DNA of 64,000 nt from Prevotella sp. OH937_COT-195 (GCF_003932845.1 NZ_RQZH01000005.1:35865-99864), one strand, 5' to 3'; positions 17,061-27,440 are shown, counted from the first letter of the stretch. A program made the numbers and translations. The notes: generated by a model from the letters alone, not told the origin.

Positions 17061-20000
17061 CTACACCTTGACATTGTCCTTTCCTTGCATGTCCGCAGTA
17101 CGGCCGTATTGCAGCAACTCGGTATCCACGTCGGAGTTTTCGTCTTCAAACTCCAACGGTTTGACTTTCTCCTGCAACCATTGGAATACCACGAACAATG
17201 CCGGCACAACAAATATCTGCAAAATCATTCCGATAAGCATTCCGCCAACGGCTGCCGCACCCAGCGTTTGGTTGCCATTGGCACCCACGCCGCTTGCAAA
17301 CATCATCGGCAACAGACCTATTATCATGGCAAGTGAGGTCATCAGGATAGGACGAAGGCGTGATGCCGCACCCATCACGGCCGCCCATTTCACTGCCATA
17401 CCCATCTGTCTGCGCTCAAGTGCAAACTGAACTATCAGTATGGCGTTCTTTGCCAGCAATCCTATAAGCATGATCAACGAGATTTGCATGTATATGTCGT
17501 TGCTGTGACCGAACAATACGGTGAAGATGAAAGCACCCGCAAGACCGAACGGAATGGAAAGTATGACCGACAGCGGGAGCAGATAACTCTCGTATTGCGC
17601 ACTCAAAATTAGATATACAAACAAGATACAAAGTATGAAAATAATTCCCGTTGTGTTGCTCGACCGCGCTTCCTCGCGTGTCAGTCCGCTGTATTCGTAA
17701 GTGTAACCCGGCGGCAATGTCTCCGCAGCAACCTCGGAAATGGCTTGCATTACCTCTCCCGATGAATACCCGTCATTAGGCGTAACGTTTGCCGAAATAC
17801 TGGTAAAAAGGTTGAAACGGTTGATGTTGGACGGTCCATATACACGCTTCAAGTTACAGAACTCTGTTACCGAAACCATTCCGGAGTTTGTCCTTATGAA
17901 GATATTCTTTATGCCGTCCGGTTTCATTCTGCTCTCCACATCGCCTTGAATCATCACGCGGTAGAGTTTGCCATACGAGTTGAAGTTGGACGCATAGAGA
18001 CCTCCATAATATCCTTGAAGCGTGGCGAGTATCGCCGACGGACCTATTCCTGCCTGCTTGCACTTTGCCACATCCACGTCGACCATGTACTGCGGATAGT
18101 TCGGATTGTACGAAGTCATGGCTTTTTGCACCTCCGGTCGTTTCTCCAAGGCGGCAAGGAATTCCTGTGTACGGTCGAAGAAACGGTTAAGATTGCCACC
18201 GGTCTGGTCTTCAAGGTTCAGCGTAACGGCGTTGGTAGCCGAGAAACCCGATACCATTGGCGGAGGGAATGCCAAGATTTTTGCATCCTTTATGCTTGCC
18301 GTCTGTTTGTATATCATTCCCAAGACAGACATGTTGGCACGCGAGTTCAAGAAGAAACGCATTATGCCGTCGCCCTCCCAGAGTCCCGACACCTTATACC
18401 ATAAACCGCCCATTCGCTCTTCGAAAGGCTTCAGTTTTACTATGAACGTGGCTTGGTCGGAACCTTGTCCGGCAATGAAGTTGAATCCCTGTATCTGTTC
18501 ACGACTCTTTATTGCGGGGTTCGAAGCCAGCATTGAGTCAACCTGATCTATCACTTGCTGTGTTCGGTGTACGCTTGTACCCGGCGGCATTGATATGGTA
18601 CAGAATATAACACCCGTGTCCTCATTAGGAACGAGTCCGGTTTTGGTTGTCAACATGCTCGTAACAAGAACCACGATGCCTATGACTATGGCAATGCCAA
18701 CGGCAATCTTATGTTTGACGACACGCTCAACTCCTTTCTTGTATTTTCCGAGCATTTTGTCGTACTGTGTGTTGAAAGAAGCATGGAAACGGTCAATTAC
18801 GCTCATTCGTTTCTCTTCCTCGCCGTGAGGTTTCAGGAAAATGGCACAGAGAGCCGGCGAAAGCGTAAGGGCATTCATCGCGGAAATAAAAATCGAAACT
18901 GCCATCGTGATACCGAACTCGCGGTAGAAGGCTCCCGATACTCCGCCGATGAAAGACACCGGTATGAACACCGATGCCATTACGAGGGTAATAGAAATTA
19001 TGGCACCCGAAATCTCATTCATTGCATCTATACTCGCCGCAAGTGCATTCTTGTAGCCCATGTCGAGTTTTGCGTGTACGGCTTCCACCACCACTATGGC
19101 ATCGTCTACCACTATTGCAATGGCAAGCAACAAGGCTGACAGCGTGAGAAGGTTTATGGAGAAGCCGAACACATAGAGGAAGAAGAACGTTCCTATTAGC
19201 GACACGGGCACCGCAATGAGCGGAATCAATGTAGAACGGAAATCTTGAAGGAACACATACACCACTATGAACACGAGTATAAAGGTAATTACAAGCGTAA
19301 ATACCACCTCCTCAATAGAGGCATGCAGGAACTCGGTGACATCGTAGTTGATGTTGATTTCGCACCCCGGTGGCAGCATCTTGCCCTGCCTTTCCAGTTC
19401 CGCCTTGCAGTCTGTGGCAATTTGGTTGGCATTGGAACCGGCAATCTGCTGCACCATACCTACCACCGAAGGTTTGTTGTCGTGGCGCATTGACACAGAG
19501 TATTGCTGTCCGCCAAGTTCTATTTTCGCCACGTCTTTCAGTCTGAGTGTCTGACCCGTGGTGCTCGCAGATATTATTATGTCGCCATATTCTTCCGGTG
19601 TTTTCAGACGACCTTTGTAGCGCATCACATACTCGTATGCCATGTCGCTCTGCTCTCCGAATGCTCCGGGAGCAGCCTCAATGTTTTGGTCGGCAAGCAC
19701 TTTTGCAATGTCCGACGGCATCAGGTTGTACTGCTTCATTGCATCCGGTTTGAGCCATATACGCATCGAGTATGTCATCATGCCCGGACTCTGCACGTCT
19801 CCCACGCCCTCAATGCGTTTCAGAGCCGGAATTATATTTATGGAAAAGTAGTTTGCAAGGAACTCGTCATCATAACGTTCGTCGTTTGATGACAGCGATA
19901 AAATCATAACCTGCGATGTTTGTCGTTTCGATACCGTGACACCGGAACGCGTAACCTCGGCAGGAAGCAATGCCTGTGCCTGCTGAACACGGTTCTGTAC

Positions 20001-20321
20001 GTTTACCGCAGCCATATTAGGGTCTACCCCCTGGCGGAACATTACGCTAATCATAGCCATGCCGTTGTTGGTAGCCGTGGAGCTCATATAGTCCATACCC
20101 TCCACACCGTTGATGCTTTCCTCGAGTGGTGCGATTACGGAGTTTTTAACGGTTTCGGCATCGGCACCCATATACATGGCGGTTACCATTACGGTGGGAG
20201 GAGCGATGTTGGGGTATTGCTCCACGGGCAGGGCAATGAGACCGATGAAACCCAATATCACGGTTATTATGGAAATCACCGTCGATAATACCGGTCTCTT
20301 TATAAAATTTGTAAATGTCAT
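17061..20321 (-). CDS. RND multidrug efflux transporter, HAE1 (AcrB/MexB-like)
   Basis: The 1086-residue inner-membrane proton antiporter starts MTFTNFIKRPVLSTVISI. It has TM1, a large periplasmic porter/docking domain, TM2-6, a second periplasmic domain and TM7-12. The TM4 motif AIAIVVDDAIVVVEAV holds the two aspartates of the proton relay, and the conserved GVEGMDYMSS segment is intact. HAE1-family pumps export lipophilic drugs and bile-type compounds from the periplasm. The adaptor is 62 bp upstream and the channel 62 bp downstream. Substrate specificity cannot be read from sequence. Confidence 0.96.
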   Translation of the reverse strand: MTFTNFIKRPVLSTVISIITVILGFIGLIALPVEQYPNIAPPTVMVTAMYMGADAETVKNSVIAPLEESINGVEGMDYMSSTATNNGMAMISVMFRQGVDPNMAAVNVQNRVQQAQALLPAEVTRSGVTVSKRQTSQVMILSLSSNDERYDDEFLANYFSINIIPALKRIEGVGDVQSPGMMTYSMRIWLKPDAMKQYNLMPSDIAKVLADQNIEAAPGAFGEQSDMAYEYVMRYKGRLKTPEEYGDIIISASTTGQTLRLKDVAKIELGGQQYSVSMRHDNKPSVVGMVQQIAGSNANQIATDCKAELERQGKMLPPGCEININYDVTEFLHASIEEVVFTLVITFILVFIVVYVFLQDFRSTLIPLIAVPVSLIGTFFFLYVFGFSINLLTLSALLLAIAIVVDDAIVVVEAVHAKLDMGYKNALAASIDAMNEISGAIISITLVMASVFIPVSFIGGVSGAFYREFGITMAVSIFISAMNALTLSPALCAIFLKPHGEEEKRMSVIDRFHASFNTQYDKMLGKYKKGVERVVKHKIAVGIAIVIGIVVLVTSMLTTKTGLVPNEDTGVIFCTISMPPGTSVHRTQQVIDQVDSMLASNPAIKSREQIQGFNFIAGQGSDQATFIVKLKPFEERMGGLWYKVSGLWEGDGIMRFFLNSRANMSVLGMIYKQTASIKDAKILAFPPPMVSGFSATNAVTLNLEDQTGGNLNRFFDRTQEFLAALEKRPEVQKAMTSYNPNYPQYMVDVDVAKCKQAGIGPSAILATLQGYYGGLYASNFNSYGKLYRVMIQGDVESRMKPDGIKNIFIRTNSGMVSVTEFCNLKRVYGPSNINRFNLFTSISANVTPNDGYSSGEVMQAISEVAAETLPPGYTYEYSGLTREEARSSNTTGIIFILCILFVYLILSAQYESYLLPLSVILSIPFGLAGAFIFTVLFGHSNDIYMQISLIMLIGLLAKNAILIVQFALERRQMGMAVKWAAVMGAASRLRPILMTSLAMIIGLLPMMFASGVGANGNQTLGAAAVGGMLIGMILQIFVVPALFVVFQWLQEKVKPLEFEDENSDVDTELLQYGRTADMQGKDNVKV

Positions 20322-20383
20322 ATATCAGTATTTTACCGGAACAACCGGAATGTCATTATTTATAATAAGAATACATCAAGTGG

Positions 20384-21577
20384 CTATTTGCTCATTGCAT
20401 CTATGAAACCTTTCGCAGAGCCTTGTTTCTCGCCGAGTTTCGCAGCCTCGTCAATCTTCTTTTGATATTGTGCCGGGGTAATGGGTCTTATCTCCATGCC
20501 GTCGGTTAGTTTTGCAATGCCGTTTGTTACATACCTGTCGCCGACTTTAAGTCCGGACAGTACGACATAATTCTTGCCATCGTTCTGAGGGTCAACCCGT
20601 ATATCCGTGTATCTCACCTTGTTGTCTTTGCCCAGCACATAGACAAAAATCTTGTCCTGAACTTCCGTTGTCACGCTCTGCGGAATAACTATGGCATTGT
20701 CATTGGAGTGAGGAACGACGATGGAACCCGATGCCCCCGATTTCAACAGACGCTGCGGATTAGGGAAACGGGCAATCATCTGCACGCTGCCGGTGGCTGC
20801 ATCTATCACGCCGCTGGCCTTTGCCAGTCGTCCGGTCTCGGAGTATATCGTACCATCGGAGAGTTGAAGTTTCAAATCGGGATATTGTTCTATTGCCGCC
20901 TGCATGCTGCCTGCGGTCTTTGTCATTTCAAGGATGTCTTTCTCCGTCATTGAAAAATATGCCTCGATTGTACTGGTGTTGGACACCGTTGTAAGTGCCG
21001 GCGTGCTCGAAGCACTTACCATTGCACCTTCTTTGTAAGGCAGAGTGCCGACAACACCGGTTGCAGGACTCTTGACATAGCAGAACCCGAGCATCTCCTT
21101 TGCCGACGACAGAGCGGCTTGTGCCTGTGCAAGTTGCGCCTTGGCACTTTCATAATTATTCTTTGCACTATTCAGTTCGAAATCGCCTATCACCTTGTTC
21201 TCACGGAGTTTCATGCTGTTCTCGTATGCCATCTTCGCCGTGTTGCAATGTGCCGAGGCAGTGTTTACCGCAGCCTGAGCCTGTCTCACGGTGGCTTGGT
21301 ATGTGGCATTGTCTATCACAAAAAGAAGTTGGCCCGCACTTACCGTCTGTCCTTCCTTTACACATACTCTCGTTATGAAACCTGCGACTTTTGGACGTAT
21401 CTCCACGTCTTGTATCCCTTTCAATGCAGCAGGATAAGATGTCTGCATAGAGGTACTCCGACTCTTTACGGTTTCTACGGGAAACTCGTTGTCCACCAAA
21501 TTCTTGTCACCCCTTTTGCCACACGAAACCAGCATGGCAACAACCGTTGCAAACAACAATATTCTATTTTTCTTCAT
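20384..21577 (-). CDS. RND periplasmic adaptor (AcrA-like lipoprotein)
   Basis: The 397-residue membrane-fusion protein has a lipoprotein signal (ATVVAMLVSC, Cys 19). A barrel-sandwich/lipoyl half-motif (VEIRPKVAGFITRVCVKEGQ) follows, then a long alpha-hairpin (QAAVNTASAHCNTAK...), a beta-barrel and a membrane-proximal domain. It links the RND pump to the TolC-type channel. As the first gene of the operon it lies directly behind a candidate operator dyad (21637-21662) and a -7 element. No local regulator gene is adjacent. Confidence 0.95.
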   Translation of the reverse strand: MKKNRILLFATVVAMLVSCGKRGDKNLVDNEFPVETVKSRSTSMQTSYPAALKGIQDVEIRPKVAGFITRVCVKEGQTVSAGQLLFVIDNATYQATVRQAQAAVNTASAHCNTAKMAYENSMKLRENKVIGDFELNSAKNNYESAKAQLAQAQAALSSAKEMLGFCYVKSPATGVVGTLPYKEGAMVSASSTPALTTVSNTSTIEAYFSMTEKDILEMTKTAGSMQAAIEQYPDLKLQLSDGTIYSETGRLAKASGVIDAATGSVQMIARFPNPQRLLKSGASGSIVVPHSNDNAIVIPQSVTTEVQDKIFVYVLGKDNKVRYTDIRVDPQNDGKNYVVLSGLKVGDRYVTNGIAKLTDGMEIRPITPAQYQKKIDEAAKLGEKQGSAKGFIDAMSK

Positions 21578-21636
21578 ACTATGTTAAATTGTTATTATCT
21601 GTTGTTATATTATTAGTTAAATACAGGATATACAAA

Positions 21637-21662
21637 AAAACTATATCCACTTATATAGTTTT
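21637..21662 (-). promoter_or_regulatory. Operator-like dyad at the efflux operon start site
   Basis: Perfect 10-bp arms AAAACTATAT (21637-21646) and ATATAGTTTT (21653-21662) surround a 6-bp centre. On the minus strand the dyad lies just downstream of the -7 element at 21670-21677, where the transcript should start, so a bound repressor would block initiation. It resembles the BlaI-type AACTA/TAGTT half-sites at 9.9 kb, but the spacing differs. The regulator is unknown. Confidence 0.5.
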
Positions 21663-21669
21663 CATACCG

Positions 21670-21677
21670 CAAAGTTA
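21670..21677 (-). promoter_or_regulatory. -7 promoter element of the efflux operon
   Basis: The complement of this site reads TAACTTTG, matching TAnnTTTG. No clear -33 TTTG is present upstream; the region is nearly all A and T. A weak core promoter beside an operator fits a regulated pump (inference). Confidence 0.45.
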
Positions 21678-21716
21678 TATATTTATTATTATATATAACC
21701 ATCGGGAACAAAATAA

Positions 21717-23180
21717 TTAAATAGAATTAACAATAGGAAGGCCCATTTCCCTCGCTTTTTCCATAAGCAGTTGCATCAGCGGTTCGCGCTCGTTGGGCAC
21801 GCTGTTGTCGAGTACCGCATTCTTAAGGCATTTCTTAAGTTCTCCCACTTCGCGCGACGGTTTCAGTCCGAAAATCCTCATTATCTCGTTACCATCTATC
21901 ACCGGCTGTAGTTTCCGTTTATAATCGTCTTCCTTGAGTTTGGCGAGTTTCTCGCGCACGAGTCGGAAATTGTCGCGGAAACGAGCCTTCCGCACCTCGT
22001 TCTTCGATGTGACATCAGCCTCGCAAAGAGTCATCAAACTGTCTATGTCGTCGTCTGCATCGTTTATCAAACGCCGTACGGCACTGTCTGTCACCTCCTC
22101 GTCTGCAATAACTATCGGGCGCATGTGCAGATCCACCATTTTCTGTACGAACTTCATTTTGCCGTCGAGCGGCAGTTTTATGCGTCTGAATATCTGCGGA
22201 ACCATTCTCGCCCCTATATAGTTATGGTTGTGAAACGTCCAGCCTGCGGCATTATCCCATCGCTTGCTTTTCGGTTTCCCTATGTCGTGCAGTATCGCCG
22301 ACCAACGCAGCCACAGGCTGTTCTCCTTGTCTGCCGCAACGTTGTCAAGCACCTCGAGGGTGTGATAAAAATTGTTTTTGTGCGATTTTCCGTTCCGTGT
22401 TTCCACCATGTCAAGCATGCACAGTTCCGGAAGAATATGTTGCAACAGTCCTGCGCGGTAAAGGTCGTACATCCCCCGGCTCGGTTTATCGGTCATTATT
22501 ATCTTGTTCAATTCCTCCTGTATCCGCTCGCCGCTTATTATACTCAGTCTGTGTGCGTTACGCCGCAGTGCATCGAAGGTGTCTTCCTCGATGTTGAATT
22601 TCAGTTGTGCCGAGAACCTCACACACCGCAGCATTCGTAGCGGGTCGTCGGAGAAAGTGATGTCGGGGTCGAGCGGAGTGCGGATTATACCGTCCTCCAT
22701 GTCGTATATGCCGTCAAACGGATCGACAAGTTCTCCGAACCGTGCCTTGTTGAGACATATCGCCAGTGCGTTGATGGTAAAATCTCGGCGGTTCTGGTCG
22801 TCCTCCAGCGTACCGTCTTCCACAACAGGCTTGCGCGAGTCGTGACTGTAACTCTCTTTCCTCGCACCAACGAACTCTACCTCTACGGGTTGCTCTTTAT
22901 CGCTCAACGCCGGCAACTTGACTTGTGCCGTTCCGAAATTTCGGAACACACTGAGACGTGCGCGCCTGCCTAGACGTTTTTTCAGTTCGGTGGCAACGGC
23001 AATACCACTGCCCACAACCACAACATCTATGTCGTTGGAGGGACGTCCGAGGAAAATGTCACGCACGAAACCGCCTACAACGTAGCATTCCACTCCGAGC
23101 GAGTCAGCGGCATCGGAAATCTTGCGAAATATGTTTTTATCGAGTATCTGTGCCAGTTCGGCATCGTTATACATTCTCAT
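21717..23180 (-). CDS. CCA tRNA nucleotidyltransferase with HD domain
   Basis: The enzyme adds or repairs the CCA end of tRNAs, needed here because neither tRNA in this window encodes CCA. The head domain has YVVGGFVRDIFLGRPSNDIDVVVVGSG with the DxD metal site, then RRDFTINALAI and DPLRMLRCVRF. An HD domain follows (LHDIGKPKSK). The open frame extends upstream to 23279, but the promoter -7 element at 23201-23208 lies inside that extension. I therefore place the start at 23180 (MRMYNDAEL); 23189 is also possible. The trimmed length is 487 residues. Confidence 0.93.
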   Translation of the reverse strand: MRMYNDAELAQILDKNIFRKISDAADSLGVECYVVGGFVRDIFLGRPSNDIDVVVVGSGIAVATELKKRLGRRARLSVFRNFGTAQVKLPALSDKEQPVEVEFVGARKESYSHDSRKPVVEDGTLEDDQNRRDFTINALAICLNKARFGELVDPFDGIYDMEDGIIRTPLDPDITFSDDPLRMLRCVRFSAQLKFNIEEDTFDALRRNAHRLSIISGERIQEELNKIIMTDKPSRGMYDLYRAGLLQHILPELCMLDMVETRNGKSHKNNFYHTLEVLDNVAADKENSLWLRWSAILHDIGKPKSKRWDNAAGWTFHNHNYIGARMVPQIFRRIKLPLDGKMKFVQKMVDLHMRPIVIADEEVTDSAVRRLINDADDDIDSLMTLCEADVTSKNEVRKARFRDNFRLVREKLAKLKEDDYKRKLQPVIDGNEIMRIFGLKPSREVGELKKCLKNAVLDNSVPNEREPLMQLLMEKAREMGLPIVNSI

Positions 23181-23200
23181 ACACAACATGATTTTGAGTG

Positions 23201-23231
23201 CAAAGATACGGCAAAAAGGGCATAACGCAAA
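23201..23231 (-). promoter_or_regulatory. Promoter of the CCA-transferase gene
   Basis: On the minus strand, -33 TTTG (complement of 23228-23231), a 19-bp spacer and -7 TATCTTTG (complement of 23201-23208) form a full consensus. It fixes the start codon of the gene to 23189 or 23180, because any earlier ATG lies upstream of the transcript. Confidence 0.7.
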
Positions 23232-23276
23232 AACTAACATTCTCTTTTTCGCAGGCGGTAATGTGATGTCGGGATG

Positions 23277-23342
23277 CAAAACAGGCGGTTTTGTTTTTCA
23301 ATTTCGCCGATTTTAGCGAGCAAATTCGCCCGTTTTTGTATT
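23277..23342 (+). repeat. 22-bp-period dyad array B (3 units)
   Basis: Units start at 23277, 23299 and 23321 with cores CAAAACAGGCGGTTTTG, CAATTTCGCCGATTTTAG and CAAATTCGCCCGTTTTTG. Unit 2 matches the first unit of array A at 17 of 22 positions. It sits between divergent genes, about 46 bp behind the -33 box of the CCA-transferase promoter. The rest of the gap up to 23513 holds no gene that I can see. Confidence 0.65.
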
Positions 23343-23513
23343 TCCCGAGGTTGCCGACAAGAACTAATTTCATTGCCAACAAGCATTTCGGGCATACCGT
23401 TCAACACTCTTTAAAAAATGTATATATTTACTTATAACCAACTGAAAAATATCGTTATACAACGAAAACCGATGACGTGTTGAAAGAAAAACATGACGTT
23501 TTATGAAGAAGCC

Positions 23514-23544
23514 TTTGCCGTTTCGATAATTATGAGTACTTTTG
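23514..23544 (+). promoter_or_regulatory. Promoter of the 23.6-kb lipoprotein gene
   Basis: TTTG (23514-23517), a 19-bp spacer and TACTTTTG (23537-23544) match the Bacteroidetes consensus. The ATG follows at 23582, giving a leader of about 30 nt. Confidence 0.65.
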
Positions 23545-23581
23545 TAAACCGAAAAATGACATTGAATATAATCACGCAACG

Positions 23582-24040
23582 ATGAGAAAGATATTATTTC
23601 TTGCGATGGCAGCGGTTTTTGCGCTGGCATCATGCAAGCAGACCAATGCACAGAATGAGGCAGAGGGATTGCTGAAAAAGGCGGTAAAAGAATACGAAAC
23701 GGGGAATTTCAAAGAGTCGCTTCACTGCATAGACTCGCTGCGGAAAATATATCCGAATGCCGTTGACGTGCGAACACGCGCTTTGAAACTGTACCAAGAG
23801 GTATGCCTTAAGCAGGCACAGAAAAACATTGAGACACTTGACGCCGAATTGGAGAGAACAAAGGCAGATTACAACGCGAAAAAATCGCTTGCAGAAGCAC
23901 ACCACAACGAAGGCACGGCAACAGCCGAAGAACTGACGGCGGTAAGCAGACTGAGACTGAAACGCGATTCGCTGCAAGTGAAATTCGACATGGAATGTGC
24001 GAAAGTGAGAATGATAAGGCAGAAGCAAAAAGAAGAATAA
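23582..24040 (+). CDS. Small helical lipoprotein
   Basis: The 152-residue protein has a lipoprotein signal (MRKILFLAMAAVFALASC, Cys 18). A tetratricopeptide-like start follows (EGLLKKAVKEYETGNFKESLHCIDSLRKIYP), then a charged coiled-coil region (about residues 75-150). This pattern is frequent in Bacteroidales lipoproteins of unknown role. It has its own promoter and the next gene also appears to have one. No function is assigned. Confidence 0.8.
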   Translation: MRKILFLAMAAVFALASCKQTNAQNEAEGLLKKAVKEYETGNFKESLHCIDSLRKIYPNAVDVRTRALKLYQEVCLKQAQKNIETLDAELERTKADYNAKKSLAEAHHNEGTATAEELTAVSRLRLKRDSLQVKFDMECAKVRMIRQKQKEE

Positions 24041-24141
24041 GACGGATGACATTAAAACAGACGCAAACCACTTTTCCGCCTTTTTCCCTTCTCATTCTCG
24101 GAAAAAAGAATTAAATTTGCACCCGACAAATATTGTGAATA

Positions 24142-24696
24142 ATGTGTAACACCAAGAACGACACGGAAGGACAGTTCGTAAAAGCGATGGAGGAATGTCG
24201 CGAATTGTTCCGTAAAAAACTACATGACTACGGGGCATCGTGGCGCATACTGCGCACATCGTCGCTTACCGACCAACTTTTCATCAAGGCGAAACGAATA
24301 CGCTCGCTTGAGATAAAGAAAGAATCGAAGGTGGGAGAAGGAATAAGACCGGAGTTCATTGCACTAATCAATTACGGAATTATCGGGCTGATACAGTTCG
24401 AAAAAGGCTATGCAGACACCGTCGACATATCTGCCGATGAGGCAATGGCACTATACGACCGGCATGCCGACGAGGCATTGAAACTTATGTTGCGCAAAAA
24501 CCACGATTACGACGAGGCTTGGCGTTCGATGAGAGTGAGCAGTTATACAGATTTCATACTTACAAAACTGCAAAGAATAAAGGAGATTGAAGACCTCGGA
24601 GGCAACACTCTCGTTAGCGAAGGAGTTTGTTCCAATTATATGGACATAATAAACTACGCCGTGTTCGGAGTAATAAAATTGAGCAATGAAAGTTGA
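24142..24696 (+). CDS. DUF1599-domain protein (tandem repeat of one fold)
   Basis: The 184-residue protein contains two copies of the DUF1599 motif. The first is at about residues 8-45 ([19 protein letters not shown]) and the second at about 110-150 ([20 protein letters not shown]). The HDYxxxWR motif in each copy recalls all-alpha nucleotide-associated folds, but no reaction is established. Its stop overlaps the start of the MauE/DoxX-TIM gene by 11 nt, so the two are translationally linked. The pair is conserved upstream of tpiA in related Bacteroidales. A -7 element TAAATTTG lies at 24112-24119. Confidence 0.88.
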   Translation: MCNTKNDTEGQFVKAMEECRELFRKKLHDYGASWRILRTSSLTDQLFIKAKRIRSLEIKKESKVGEGIRPEFIALINYGIIGLIQFEKGYADTVDISADEAMALYDRHADEALKLMLRKNHDYDEAWRSMRVSSYTDFILTKLQRIKEIEDLGGNTLVSEGVCSNYMDIINYAVFGVIKLSNES

Positions 24697-26749
24697 ACGC
24701 TTCATAACAAACCTGTGTCGTATAATCGTCGCTGTGACGTTCATAGTATCAGGTTTCGTTAAAGCAGTCGACCCGTTGGGCACTCAATATAAAATAGAAG
24801 AGTATGTCATGGCGGCAGGATTGCTGCAACCGGCAGACCATTGGGCTACACTCGGACTTTCGGTTTTGCTCTCGGCGGCAGAGTTCTGTCTCGGAATATT
24901 TCTGCTGTTCGCCATTCACCGAAGGGTGGTGTCTCGTGTCACGGCAGTATTCATGGGCGTGATGACCGTCATAACGCTGTGGCTGTGGATAGCCGACCCG
25001 GTCAAAGACTGCGGTTGTTTCGGCGATGCGATACATCTCGGCAACGGAGAGACACTGCTGAAAAACATCGTGCTGACGGCATGTGCCGCCGTTGTGGCTT
25101 GGCGACCGTTGTATATGGCAAGGTTCGTAAGCCTGACAAACCAATGGATAGTGATAAACTACACCATCGTTTTCATTATCGGGGTGAGCATGTACTGCCT
25201 GTATACCTTGCCGCTTTTCGATTTCCGCCCATACCATACGGGCGCAGACATAAGAAAAGGCATGGAGATGCCGCCGGAAGAAAAGGAACCGGAGTTCGTC
25301 ACAACGTTCATAATGGAGAAGAACGGGGAACGACGCGAGTTTTCGCTCGACAACTATCCCGACTCCACATGGACGTTCATAGACAGCAAGACGGTGCAAA
25401 CGAGCGAAGGATACATTCCGCCGATACACGATTTCTCCATAACGATGCAGAACGACGGGACAGACATTACCGAGGAGGTACTGACCGACAAAGGCTATAC
25501 TTTCCTGCTCGTGTCGCCCCAACTCGAAAAAGCAGACGACTCGAACTTCGGCGACATAGACCGCTTGTACGAATACGCCGACGACCACGGCATGCGCTTC
25601 ATTGGTCTCACGGCAAGCGGTGAAGAGGAGATAAACCATTGGCGGGATATTACGGGGGCAGAATACGACTTCGCCGTCTGCGATGGAACAACGCTGAAAA
25701 CCATGATAAGGAGCAATCCGGGACTCGTTCTGATGAAAGAGGGACGCGTAATAGGGAAATGGAGTCACAACGAACTGCCCGACCCCTCATCGCAGAAATT
25801 CGGAGAAATGATAAAGTCGGGCGGCACGAATAACGGCAAAGGGGCGGCAAAAAAGATGGCGGAGGTGATAATGTGGTTTGCCATACCGTTGCTGTTGCTT
25901 ACGCTTGCCGACCGGTTGTGGGCATGGAACACATGGTTAAGAAACAAGAAAAAATCAAACAAATTATATAAACTCTTAAAACGAAAGAAAATGAGAAAGA
26001 AAATCGTTGCAGGCAACTGGAAGATGAATCTCAACCTGCAGGAAGGAGTGGCTCTGGCAAAGGAACTGAACGATGCACTGAAAGCCGGGAAACCGAATTG
26101 TGATGTTATTATATGCACACCATTCATTCATTTGGCAACGGTTGCACAGACAATCGACCAAAACGTGCTGGCACTCGGAGCCGAAAACTGTGCCGACAAA
26201 GAAAAAGGTGCATATACGGGAGAAGTGAGCGCGGAGATGATAAAGAGTACCGGCGCACAATATGTCATCATAGGGCACTCGGAACGTCGCGGATACTATG
26301 CCGAAACTCCGGAGATCTTGAAAGAAAAGGTGTTGCTCGCACTCAAAAACAATCTGAAAGTTATATTCTGCATCGGCGAAAGTCTCGAGGAACGCGAGGC
26401 GAACAAGCAGAACGAGGTGGTAAAAGCACAACTCGAAGGGTCGGTGTTCAACCTTGAGGAAGAAGATTTCCGTAAGATAATCGTAGCATACGAACCAATA
26501 TGGGCAATCGGAACGGGTAAGACCGCAACGGCAGAACAGGCTCAGGACATTCACGCATACATACGTTCGATAATAGAAAACAAGTACGGAAAGACCGTTG
26601 CCGAAGAAACATCGATACTCTACGGAGGCTCATGCAAGGCAAGCAACGCACCCGAACTGTTCGCAAAACCCGACATCGACGGCGGACTCATAGGCGGAGC
26701 GGCACTGAAAGCAGCCGACTTCGGAGGCATCATCGATGCTTGGAAATAA
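24686..26749 (+). CDS. tpiA: MauE/DoxX-like membrane protein fused in frame to triosephosphate isomerase
   Basis: One open frame encodes two normally separate proteins. Residues 1-435 are a DoxX/MauE-like membrane domain (helices at about 8-28, 48-70, 75-95 and 155-172) plus a thioredoxin-like periplasmic part without a CxxC, ending in a further TM near 395-415. Residues 436-687 are a complete 252-residue triosephosphate isomerase: GNWKMN (lysine), IIGHSERR (His 95 position), [15 protein letters not shown] (catalytic Glu) and [13 protein letters not shown] has its own ATG at 25991. The junction ([16 protein letters not shown]) reads like translated intergenic sequence. tpiA may therefore be translated separately, or a frame-opening indel made the fusion. 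Confidence 0.9.
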   Translation: MKVERFITNLCRIIVAVTFIVSGFVKAVDPLGTQYKIEEYVMAAGLLQPADHWATLGLSVLLSAAEFCLGIFLLFAIHRRVVSRVTAVFMGVMTVITLWLWIADPVKDCGCFGDAIHLGNGETLLKNIVLTACAAVVAWRPLYMARFVSLTNQWIVINYTIVFIIGVSMYCLYTLPLFDFRPYHTGADIRKGMEMPPEEKEPEFVTTFIMEKNGERREFSLDNYPDSTWTFIDSKTVQTSEGYIPPIHDFSITMQNDGTDITEEVLTDKGYTFLLVSPQLEKADDSNFGDIDRLYEYADDHGMRFIGLTASGEEEINHWRDITGAEYDFAVCDGTTLKTMIRSNPGLVLMKEGRVIGKWSHNELPDPSSQKFGEMIKSGGTNNGKGAAKKMAEVIMWFAIPLLLLTLADRLWAWNTWLRNKKKSNKLYKLLKRKKMRKKIVAGNWKMNLNLQEGVALAKELNDALKAGKPNCDVIICTPFIHLATVAQTIDQNVLALGAENCADKEKGAYTGEVSAEMIKSTGAQYVIIGHSERRGYYAETPEILKEKVLLALKNNLKVIFCIGESLEEREANKQNEVVKAQLEGSVFNLEEEDFRKIIVAYEPIWAIGTGKTATAEQAQDIHAYIRSIIENKYGKTVAEETSILYGGSCKASNAPELFAKPDIDGGLIGGAALKAADFGGIIDAWK

Positions 26750-26797
26750 TTGTCGGGCGCAGAATGTATTGCGCTGACGTTAATACCTATCATGATT

Positions 26798-27436
26798 ATG
26801 AGAAACCTTTTACTGATAATAGTCATGGCAATCGTCGGTACGGCGACTGCCGGGGCGCAGAATTTCCTGCAACACTTGCAGCAGAGACAGCAAGGACAAG
26901 GGGTAGTCACCGTGAACGAAAACAAGAAGATTGACAGTCTTGTAAACAACATTCTGCCACCAACACCGGTAAAAAAGCCGGAACATCAAACCCAAAAAGA
27001 CAAAAAGGGAACAGACGGAAAGACCAAAGATGACTCGACAAAGAACGAGACACACAAACCGGACTCTTCAAATGCCGAACGCGAGAGACACAGATACGAA
27101 AACAGGAGGCACACACCGGAGACGGAAGAAGGTAGTACCGTAAATAAAAGGAAGAAGGTAATGCTCAACGGGCATCGTGCAAACGGATACAGAGTGCAGG
27201 TGTACCGGGGAGGAGGAACGCGCGATGCAAAGCAGAAAGCACAGGCATTGGGCAACCAACTGAAGACAAAATTCCCCGGACAACCGATATATGTACACTT
27301 CTTCTCGCCCAACTGGACAGTACGCATGGGCAATTTCAGATCGCAGGAAGAGGCCGTGAGAGTGCTGCGACAGGTAAAAAAAGCAGGGTTCAACTCGGCA
27401 ACTTTGGTGAGAGGTCCCATAACAGTTTCAAGATAA
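26798..27436 (+). CDS. SPOR-domain secreted protein
   Basis: I chose the ATG at 26798 because it begins a clear signal peptide ([21 protein letters not shown]); the frame extends 48 bp upstream only from a TTG. The 212-residue product has a lysine- and threonine-rich middle and a C-terminal SPOR-like domain ([10 protein letters not shown] ... [11 protein letters not shown] ... [14 protein letters not shown]). SPOR domains bind denuded septal peptidoglycan. The gene lies between tpiA and folE in the order usual for the group and is likely cotranscribed. Its partner is unknown. Confidence 0.86.
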   Translation: MRNLLLIIVMAIVGTATAGAQNFLQHLQQRQQGQGVVTVNENKKIDSLVNNILPPTPVKKPEHQTQKDKKGTDGKTKDDSTKNETHKPDSSNAERERHRYENRRHTPETEEGSTVNKRKKVMLNGHRANGYRVQVYRGGGTRDAKQKAQALGNQLKTKFPGQPIYVHFFSPNWTVRMGNFRSQEEAVRVLRQVKKAGFNSATLVRGPITVSR

Positions 27437-27440
27437 TTAT

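Noticed and set aside
22956..23279. Long N-terminal extension of the CCA-transferase
   Set aside because: The consensus promoter at 23201-23231 lies inside the extension, so those codons are not transcribed from it.
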